5,808 nucleotides of DNA from DASQUK01 sp050744525 (GTDB lineage Bacteria > Actinomycetota > Acidimicrobiia > Acidimicrobiales > VFJN01), in NCBI GenBank assembly GCA_050744525.1, contig JBOGHG010000246.1:1-5808 (forward strand), read 5' to 3'. The notes under the pieces were generated by a model that worked only from the letters and a program-made list of their open reading frames with translations, ran no database searches and was not told where the DNA came from. The position numbers were made by a program, and so were the translations under genes. Below are positions 1-4,557 of the stretch, piece by piece (positions within the stretch are counted from its first letter, which is position 1; the number at the start of each line of letters is the position of its first letter).

Positions 1-1
1 C

Positions 2-703
2 GATGCCCTGGCGGAGGCACGGGCGGCCGATCCGACGGCTGACCTGCGGCAGGTCGGGGTGGTGGGAGCCGACGGCAGCGTCGCCGCCATGACCGGAGAG
101 CTGTGCGTCGGCAATGCCGGCCATGTGATCGGCGACGGCTTCGCGGCACAGGCCAACATGGTGAGCACTGCCGAGGTGTGGGGGGCGATGGCCGCTGCGT
201 TCGAGAGCTCGACGGGGCGCCTTGCCCGCAGGCTCCTGGCCGCTCTCGACGCCGGCGAGGCCGCCGGCGGCGACGCGCGGGGCAGGATGTCCGCCGCACT
301 GCTGGTCGTCGAGGGGAACCGGCCACAGCAGCCGGGCGGCGGCACGGTGGTCGACCTGCGCGTCGACCGCAGCCAGGACCCGCTCGGCGAGCTGGCCAGG
401 CTGCTCGACGCCGCCGACGCGTTCACCGATTACGACCGCGCGACGGACCAACTCTTCGGCGGGGATCCCGCCGCGGCACTCGGCACCATCGATCGCGCCC
501 TCGAGATGCTTCCCGGTGAGGAGAACCTACGGCTGGTTCGAGCCGCCGCGCTGCTGGCCTCGGGCGCCTCCGACGACGGTCTCGCCGAGCTGCGTGCGCT
601 CGTTGCCGACCGGCCGACGTGGGAGGTCATCGTGCGCGGCTTCGCCGGCAAGGGGCTCATGACCCTGCCCGCGGACCTGTCGATCGACGCCGTGTTCGCC
701 TGA
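2..703 (+). CDS. DUF1028 family protein (5'-truncated by the window edge)
   Basis: The reading frame is open from base 2, so the gene begins before the window. The GTG at 59 is internal, because family-like sequence (ALAEARAADPTADLRQVGVV) runs straight through it. The visible part matches the second half of the DUF1028 domain, an Ntn-hydrolase-like fold of unknown substrate: GNAGHVIGDGFAAQANM at about 113-163, then LLAALDAGEAAGGDARG and the SAALLVV strand ending near 315, and VDLRVD near 350. The C-terminal part (about 420-703) is a helical, TPR-like extension with an AALGTIDRALEMLPGEENL segment. It ends in a region that in many relatives is annotated as a putative peptidoglycan-binding segment. 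The missing N-terminus, about 70 residues by family length, would hold any nucleophile, so activity cannot be judged. The gene ends convergent with the CHRD gene. Family assignment is firm from motif recall; the biochemical role is unknown. Confidence 0.88.
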   Translation, partial: DALAEARAADPTADLRQVGVVGADGSVAAMTGELCVGNAGHVIGDGFAAQANMVSTAEVWGAMAAAFESSTGRLARRLLAALDAGEAAGGDARGRMSAALLVVEGNRPQQPGGGTVVDLRVDRSQDPLGELARLLDAADAFTDYDRATDQLFGGDPAAALGTIDRALEMLPGEENLRLVRAAALLASGASDDGLAELRALVADRPTWEVIVRGFAGKGLMTLPADLSIDAVFA

Positions 704-716
704 GGGGTTCAACCCC
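704..716 (+). terminator. Small hairpin directly after the DUF1028 stop codon
   Basis: GGGGT-TCA-ACCCC is a perfect 5-bp GC-rich stem with a 3-nt loop, beginning at the base after the TGA stop. No T-tract follows, as is common for hairpin terminators in high-GC actinobacteria. It could act together with the larger hairpin at 736-774. A terminator role is inferred from position only. Confidence 0.35.
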
Positions 717-735
717 GCGTTCGCACGGCCACCGA

Positions 736-774
736 CGGAGGTCCGCCGCCCGATGCATCGGCGACGGACCTCCG
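736..774. terminator. Hairpin between convergent genes, likely bidirectional terminator
   Basis: CGGAGGTCCG at 736-745 pairs perfectly with CGGACCTCCG at 765-774, a 10-bp stem. Inside the loop, the palindrome CCGATGCATCGG (750-761) can form a second short stem. The structure sits between the stops of the DUF1028 gene (703, + strand) and the CHRD gene (787, - strand), where a shared terminator is expected. It has no T-tract on either strand, so it would be an I-shaped rather than a classical intrinsic terminator. Confidence 0.55.
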
Positions 775-786
775 GGTCGACGACGG

Positions 787-1326
787 TCAGTCCCGTCCGT
801 GATCGTGGTCGCCGAGCTGGGCGCGGATCTCCCCACCCGGGCGGTCCACGCTGTGGACGTTCACGTAGGTCGCTCCGGCTCGGATGGCGCGGACGAACTC
901 GTCGAACTCGCCGGCAGCGATGCCCTGCCCGTCGGCGCCGGCACCGATGTCCGCGGGTGTGATGGTGCCGCGGATGGTCCCTCCGCCCGCGGGGCAGGCC
1001 TGCGTGCCCGCGGGACCGTTGCCGAGGTTCGTGCACAGGAACACGACGATGGGCCCGTTGTTCGTCGCGTTCTCGAAGTGGATGTGGGCCTGCGTGACAT
1101 CCGATTCCAGGTCGCTGAAGCTCAGCCGGTAGCTGATCTCGTCGCGCGAGCGCGACACCGACGCCCGGAACTCACCGACGCCCGGCGTGGAGAGGGCGGG
1201 CACCTCCTCGAAACCGGTGAGGGTCTCCCGCTCGTTGCTCCTGCCGGAGGCCATTGCGACGGTCCCCAGTCCCAGCACACCGGCGGTGGCGACGGCGAGC
1301 GCGATCTTGATGCGGGCTCTCTTCAC
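787..1326 (-). CDS. Secreted CHRD-domain protein
   Basis: This is a 179-residue protein starting at GTG 1326, chosen because AGGAGG lies 7 nt upstream and a signal peptide follows at once. KRARIK is followed by a hydrophobic stretch at about residues 7-24, with AMA and probable cleavage after residue 26. The CHRD domain fills residues 35-171. Its signature elements are TGFEEVP (37-43), AHIHF (80-84), NNGPIVVFL (89-97), YVNVH (154-158) and GEIRAQL (165-171). CHRD domains are named for chordin, and bacterial members are secreted proteins without an established activity. Cys98 and Cys111 are the only cysteines and could form a disulfide outside the cell. The tail HDHGRD is histidine-rich. It lies 150 nt downstream of a co-directional gene and may have its own promoter, but none was recognised. 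A longer frame reaches 1458 but would bury the signal peptide, so it was rejected. Family assignment is firm; function is unknown. Confidence 0.9.
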   Translation of the reverse strand: MKRARIKIALAVATAGVLGLGTVAMASGRSNERETLTGFEEVPALSTPGVGEFRASVSRSRDEISYRLSFSDLESDVTQAHIHFENATNNGPIVVFLCTNLGNGPAGTQACPAGGGTIRGTITPADIGAGADGQGIAAGEFDEFVRAIRAGATYVNVHSVDRPGGEIRAQLGDHDHGRD

Positions 1327-1328
1327 TG

Positions 1329-1342
1329 CCCTTCCTCCTCCT
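1329..1342 (-). promoter_or_regulatory. Strong ribosome binding site fixing the CHRD start
   Basis: The minus strand reads AGGAGGAGGAAGGG. The AGGAGG at 1339-1334 leaves 7 nt before GTG at 1326, ideal Shine-Dalgarno spacing. A second overlapping AGGAGG leaves 10 nt. It is the clearest ribosome binding site in the window and decides between the GTG start and upstream in-frame ATGs. Confidence 0.85.
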
Positions 1343-1431
1343 GTGGGGCCTGGCGTGCCAGCCATCGCGCCGACGCACCGGCCGGTTCCATCCAGGTGTT
1401 GTACCTTGTCGGTGCTGTTGCGGTTTTTGGT

Positions 1432-1446
1432 CGATGCGCCGCATCG
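1432..1446 (-). terminator. Short hairpin downstream of the 121-residue gene
   Basis: CGATGC-GCC-GCATCG is a perfect 6-bp stem with a 3-nt loop, beginning 30 nt past the stop codon at 1477. On the minus strand it is followed by ACCAAAAACC rather than a T-tract, so termination is uncertain. It could equally be part of the CHRD gene's upstream region. The remainder of 1327-1476 holds the CHRD ribosome binding site and no promoter I can recognise. Confidence 0.3.
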
Positions 1447-1476
1447 GACGGCATCCACCCGTGCTCGGCCGAGGGC

Positions 1477-1842
1477 TCAGGGCTGCCGGCGCGGTACCCG
1501 GGCGTTGTCGAGGTACTGCAGAAGGTCGTGGGCCGCCAGCTCGATCTCCTTGTGGTACCACTCGGCGGCCCGGTAGTGGCAGGCGATCAGGCCCATCCGG
1601 TGCAACCTGCGGAAATCGCCGAAGACGAACGCGTACCTCGCCTTCGTCTCGTCCCGGGCGCCGTCCGTGAGCGCCAGGTGCCACTCGGCGTACTCGTCCC
1701 ATGTGTGTGTCTCGAGGAATTTGTTCTCGTCGTCGGCCCTCGGCTGAACGTCACTCCACGGGCTCCTGAGGACGTACCGCCGGGCGTCGATGAGCGCCTT
1801 GGCCTTCGCGACGCCGCGCTCGTTCACCGAGTACTTGGGCAT
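1477..1842 (-). CDS. Conserved hypothetical protein, 121 residues, likely helical and cytoplasmic
   Basis: The protein starts MPKYSVNERGVAKAKALID at ATG 1842. It has no signal peptide, membrane segment or cysteine cluster (one Cys, at 88). It is rich in aromatic and charged residues: YVLRSPWSDVQP (23-34), ENKFLETHTWDEYAEWHL (39-56), DETKARYAFVFGDFRRLHR (64-82), GLIACHYRAAEWYHKEIEL (84-102) and AAHDLLQYLD (103-112). This reads as a compact alpha-helical fold. I recall similar short proteins in actinobacterial genomes but know of no assigned function or named domain. Codon use matches its neighbours, which supports a real gene. The start lacks a clear Shine-Dalgarno, although no later methionine fits better. 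It is divergent from the crotonase gene across 163 bp and co-directional with the CHRD gene. No function is proposed. Confidence 0.75.
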   Translation of the reverse strand: MPKYSVNERGVAKAKALIDARRYVLRSPWSDVQPRADDENKFLETHTWDEYAEWHLALTDGARDETKARYAFVFGDFRRLHRMGLIACHYRAAEWYHKEIELAAHDLLQYLDNARVPRRQP

Positions 1843-2005
1843 GCGAGAAGTCTGCTCGCTCGGGTGGACCTCGAAACCCCTCGCGAATGGGTCGGCCGAT
1901 GCCGAGCAGGTCGATGAGCCCGGCCGGGGTGAGCAGGACCTGGGCGGGCGATGCGAGGCACCGGCCCTGGCTCGTCAACACCCTGAGGTGGAAGCCTGTG
2001 CGGCC
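1843..2005. other. Divergent intergenic region, promoters not identified
   Basis: This 163-bp gap separates the divergent starts at 1842 (-) and 2006 (+), so it should hold promoters for both units. It is GC-rich with almost no TA steps. I could not find a convincing -10 TANNNT element on either strand, nor a strong operator palindrome. GAGGTGG at 1984-1990 is the only purine-rich, SD-like run before the crotonase, and it lies 15 nt from the ATG, which is further than usual. Confidence 0.4.
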
Positions 2006-2884
2006 ATGGGTACCGGTCCCGCCATCCGGGTGGAGGACGAGGGCGCCGTCCGGCGGCTCGTGCTCTGCCGGCCGGAGGCCTACAACACGATCACGCCCGA
2101 GCTGCGCGACCAGCTCGGTGCCGCCCTGGACGCCGCGGACCGCGATGGCGAGGTGCGCGTGGTACTGCTCAGCGCCGAGGGGCCCGCGTTCTGTGCCGGG
2201 TTCGGGCTCGACTGGTCCACGGCCCCACAGGACGGCGGCGACGGCGCCGAGCGCGTGTGGGACACGGTCGCCGACGTCCAGGTGATCGGCCGGTTCGGCA
2301 CGACCTTCGCCAAGCTCCACGAGATCTCCAAGCCCACCGTGGCGGCGGTGCAGGGATGGTGCGTCGCGGGCGGGACCGACATGGTGCTGAACGCGGACCT
2401 GATCGTCGCCGGCGAGGCCGCCCGCTTCGGCTACCCACCGGCACGGGTGTGGGGTGTCCCCGAGGCGCCGTGGCTCTGGGTCGCCCGGCTCGGGCTGGAG
2501 CGCGCCAAGCGCTACCTGTTCACCGGCGATGAGTTGACCGCCGCCGAGGCCGCGGCGGCGGGGATGATCCTCGAGTGCGTGCCCGACGATCAGCTCCACC
2601 AGCGCTCGGCCGATCTGGCGCAGCGCATCGCCCGCCTGCCGCTCAACCAGCTGCAGATGATCAAGTGGATGCTCAACGACGTGGCCCGCCACCAGTACCA
2701 GCCCGACACCAGCCGCCTGCTCGGCTTCATCTTCGACGGCGTCGCCCGCCATACACAGGAAGGGCTCGACTTCGTGGCCCGGGCACAGGAGGTGGGCTGG
2801 CGCCAAGCGGTGCGTGACCGCGACCGCCCGTTCGGGGACTACGGCGAGCGCCCTGCGGGCGAGCCGCCCCCACGGGGTGGTTGA
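2006..2884 (+). CDS. Crotonase / enoyl-CoA hydratase-isomerase family protein
   Basis: This is a 292-residue crotonase-fold protein expected to act on an acyl-CoA thioester in the cytoplasm. Family landmarks are RRLVLCRPEAYNTIT (16-30), the first oxyanion-hole segment PAFCAGFGLDW (60-70, Ala64), KPTVAAVQGWCVAGGTDM (109-126, Gly122 for the second oxyanion NH), FGYPPARVWGVPEAPW (141-156) and LFTGDELTAAEAAAAGM (171-187). Compared with rat enoyl-CoA hydratase, the Glu144 position is Asp125 and the Glu164 position is Pro145. Classical hydration chemistry is therefore doubtful, and isomerase, hydrolase or another crotonase reaction is possible. The GWC..GGTDM and YPPARVWG signature defines a subgroup I associate with actinobacteria. 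The start at ATG 2006 gives normal family length; the frame stays open back to 1790 but that extension is not crotonase-like. The gene is followed without a gap by the DUF971 gene. Fold assignment is strong; substrate is unknown. Confidence 0.92.
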   Translation: MGTGPAIRVEDEGAVRRLVLCRPEAYNTITPELRDQLGAALDAADRDGEVRVVLLSAEGPAFCAGFGLDWSTAPQDGGDGAERVWDTVADVQVIGRFGTTFAKLHEISKPTVAAVQGWCVAGGTDMVLNADLIVAGEAARFGYPPARVWGVPEAPWLWVARLGLERAKRYLFTGDELTAAEAAAAGMILECVPDDQLHQRSADLAQRIARLPLNQLQMIKWMLNDVARHQYQPDTSRLLGFIFDGVARHTQEGLDFVARAQEVGWRQAVRDRDRPFGDYGERPAGEPPPRGG

Positions 2885-3232
2885 GTGGACGAGCGCTACG
2901 AGCCGCAGACCATCGACGTCGATCGGGACGAGGCGGTGACGATCACGTTCCACGACGGCCACGTCGCCCGCTTCGATCTGCTGACGCTGCGACGCAACTG
3001 TCCCTGCGCCACGTGCCGGGGCCTGCGCGACCGGGGCGAGGAGCCGTGGCCCCGGCCCGGCAGCCCGACCCCGCTGGCGGTCGGCGACGCCAACCTCCAT
3101 GGCGCCTGGGGCCTGGTCATCACGTGGAACGACGGCCACTCCACCGGCATCTACCCCTTCGACACGCTGCGGCGCTGGAGCGAAGGCGAGGGCCGGCGGG
3201 CGTTCGGGCCCGACTCGGGCTTGGGCGGCTAG
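2885..3232 (+). CDS. DUF971 (gamma-butyrobetaine hydroxylase N-terminal-like) domain protein
   Basis: This 115-residue protein consists of a single DUF971/GBBH-like N-terminal domain. The signature elements are ITFHDGHVARFDLLTLR (20-36), the cysteine cluster NCPCATCRG (38-46, Cys39, Cys41, Cys44), and GAWGLVITWNDGHSTGIY (73-90) followed by PFDTLRRW. In eukaryotic gamma-butyrobetaine hydroxylase the equivalent domain binds zinc. Bacterial stand-alone members are often fused to or near Mrp/ApbC iron-sulfur proteins, so a metal-binding accessory role is plausible but unproven. The start is GTG 2885, immediately after the crotonase stop (TGAGTG), with GGGGTGG four bases upstream. This indicates translational coupling in a two-gene operon. 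It converges on the LytM gene with only 21 bp between stop codons. Family is firm; role is inference. Confidence 0.9.
   Translation: MDERYEPQTIDVDRDEAVTITFHDGHVARFDLLTLRRNCPCATCRGLRDRGEEPWPRPGSPTPLAVGDANLHGAWGLVITWNDGHSTGIYPFDTLRRWSEGEGRRAFGPDSGLGG
3208..3220 (-). terminator. Weak hairpin at the convergent junction
   Basis: GCCCG-ACT-CGGGC is a 5-bp stem with a 3-nt loop, lying inside the 3' end of the DUF971 gene. On the minus strand it falls about 34 nt after the LytM stop codon at 3254. The 21 bp between the two stops contain only a direct repeat of GCCAGCGG and no stem, so this is the best local candidate for ending the LytM transcript. It has no T-tract, and a chance stem is quite possible at this GC content. 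Confidence 0.25.
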
Positions 3233-3253
3233 GCCAGCGGCCGGGCCAGCGGG

Positions 3254-4516
3254 TCAGCAGACCTCGATCAGCCGGGAATAGGGGTTGACGGCGCTACCCC
3301 CGCCGGGGTGGTACTCGAAGTGCAGGTGTGGTGCGCTGGCCGAGGCGTTGCCGGTGCTGCCCACGTAGCCGATGACCGTGCCCCGCTCGACGTGCCCGGC
3401 GCCCACGTTCTCGTACGCCGACAGGTGGGCTCCGTAGTACGTGTTGCCGTCGTCGCCGTAGACCCACCAGGACATGCCGCCCAGACCGCTGTTCCGGTGC
3501 TCGACCCGCCCGCTCACCGGCGCCACCGTCGGCGTGCCTGCCGGCGACATCATGTCGGCGCCCTTGTGGCTCCGACCGCCGGACCGGGCGGCGCCCCAGC
3601 TATCGGTGAAGCGCAACGGTCCCTGCACGGGGCACTTCCAGATCCCCAAGAGCGCCTTGCGCCGTTCCTCGGCCTCGATCGCCTCGAGCGCGGCCTCGTA
3701 GGCGGCGGCCGCCTCGGCGGCTTCGAGGCGCGGCCCGAGCTCGGCCTGGAGGCGCTCGAGCTGCTCGGCCCGCGCGGGATCGGTCGCCCTCAGCTCCTCG
3801 AGCGCGGCCGCGTCCACCTCGAGGCCCTTCTTCAACGCATTGACGAACTGGGTCTGGCGGCTGACCGCGGATTCGACGTCGAGGAGCGCCGCCTCGGCGT
3901 CGGCCCGCGCCGCCTTGGCCTCGGCGACCGCTTCCTCCTGGGCCGCCTGCTGGTCCCGGACGTCGCGGCGGAGCGCGTCGAGCTTCGTCAGGTCGGCGGC
4001 AATGGCCTCGTTGTTGATGTCGAGCACTGCCTGGCGGACCGACATCTCGTCCATGGAGTCGGAGGTCAGCACCTCGAAGGCGGCCAACGCCGGCGGATCG
4101 ATGAAGGCACTGATCGTGACGTCGTCCATCTGGGCGGTCAGCTGCTCGATGCGGCGCTGGGTCTCGCCGAGCGCCGCATCCTTGTCCGCCAGCTTCTTCA
4201 CGGCGGCGGCGACGGCGGCCTCGGCGGACTCGAGCTGCGCGAGCTGTCGTTCGACGTCCGCCTCTATCCGATCGAGCGCCGCGCCCGCGGAATCGGCGTT
4301 GCCGCTCACCACGCTGGTCTCCGCGCCCACCAGTGTCCGGCTGGCGACCCCCGCCACCCCCCGGGCGTCGTCATCGCCCGGGTCCTCCTGGACCGGGCCC
4401 ACGGGCGACCGGGGTGTGGCGGAGGCGGCCGACGGCAGCGCCACCAGGCCCGCGACGACGCATGCGATCGCCCAGCGCCGCCCGCGCCCATGGACATCCC
4501 CAACCCCAGCACCCAT
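3254..4516 (-). CDS. Secreted coiled-coil M23 (LytM) metallopeptidase, paralog A
   Basis: This is a 420-residue predicted cell-wall endopeptidase. A signal peptide comprises RGRR at 11-14 and a hydrophobic core at 15-28, with ASA and cleavage after residue 33. An acidic linker leads into a coiled coil (about 75-290) rich in Ala, Glu and Lys/Arg, interrupted by SAFIDPPALAAFEVL (136-150). The organisation resembles PcsB/RipA/EnvC-type hydrolase coiled coils. The LytM domain follows at 294-413. Zinc ligands are His317 and Asp321 (HKGAD) and His399; His364 (GAHLS) and His397 (HLHFE) complete the catalytic set, so it should be active, unlike the degenerate EnvC. Cys295 and Cys420 flank the domain and are the only cysteines of the mature protein. 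The start is ATG 4516, 37 nt after paralog B's stop; longer starts read through paralog B out of frame. No Shine-Dalgarno is visible. An FtsEX-like partner is a possibility, not seen here. Confidence 0.93.
   Translation of the reverse strand: MGAGVGDVHGRGRRWAIACVVAGLVALPSAASATPRSPVGPVQEDPGDDDARGVAGVASRTLVGAETSVVSGNADSAGAALDRIEADVERQLAQLESAEAAVAAAVKKLADKDAALGETQRRIEQLTAQMDDVTISAFIDPPALAAFEVLTSDSMDEMSVRQAVLDINNEAIAADLTKLDALRRDVRDQQAAQEEAVAEAKAARADAEAALLDVESAVSRQTQFVNALKKGLEVDAAALEELRATDPARAEQLERLQAELGPRLEAAEAAAAYEAALEAIEAEERRKALLGIWKCPVQGPLRFTDSWGAARSGGRSHKGADMMSPAGTPTVAPVSGRVEHRNSGLGGMSWWVYGDDGNTYYGAHLSAYENVGAGHVERGTVIGYVGSTGNASASAPHLHFEYHPGGGSAVNPYSRLIEVC
3278..3634. repeat. Direct repeat copy 1 (LytM domain of paralog A)
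   Basis: This 357-bp block encodes CPVQG through NPY of the M23 domain. It aligns without any indel to 4587-4943. By hand count 290 of 357 bases and 98 of 119 residues are identical. The copies lie in the same orientation 1309 bp apart, start to start. It is a gene-duplication repeat, not a mobile element, and could support recombination between the two genes. Confidence 0.85.
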
Positions 4517-4521
4517 CTTGG

Positions 4522-4557
4522 AACGAGACGGTAACAAATGTCGACCCGCGTGGTCAG
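4522..4557 (-). promoter_or_regulatory. Tentative internal promoter ahead of paralog A
   Basis: On the minus strand, CTGACC (4557-4552) and TACCGT (4533-4528) are separated by 18 bp. They resemble -35 TTGACA and the actinobacterial -10 TANNNT. Initiation would fall about 4-5 bases before the ATG at 4516, giving an almost leaderless mRNA. That would fit the absence of a Shine-Dalgarno there. Both elements are weak, so this is a suggestion only. Confidence 0.22.

Noticed and set aside
1383..1388. GGAACC on the minus strand upstream of the CHRD gene, like an ECF sigma -35
   Set aside because: No matching GTC-type -10 at the usual 16-17 bp spacing; GTCGG occurs too close.
1327..1458. N-terminal extension of the CHRD protein
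   Set aside because: The GTG at 1326 has an ideal Shine-Dalgarno, and the signal peptide begins there.
619..1917. 432-codon plus-strand frame across the CHRD and 121-residue genes
   Set aside because: It overlaps the DUF1028 3' end and lies antisense to two better-supported genes; no family features.
1790..2005. N-terminal extension of the crotonase
   Set aside because: It overlaps the divergent 121-residue gene, adds 72 non-homologous residues, and ATG 2006 already gives standard family length.
1751..3139. Long open frame on the minus strand (462 codons) across the crotonase gene
   Set aside because: It is antisense to a clear crotonase and DUF971 pair, has no domain I recognise, and its composition (His/Arg/Pro/Gly-rich) is typical of shadow frames at high GC.
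3233..3253. Repeated GCCAGCGG between the convergent stop codons
   Set aside because: It is a direct, not inverted, repeat in a very GC-rich gap; it forms no useful stem and is probably chance.
3660..4300. Repeated GCC-TCG-GCG type triplets in the coiled-coil coding regions
   Set aside because: They follow from Ala/Glu-rich heptads with high-GC codons, not from a DNA repeat with its own role.
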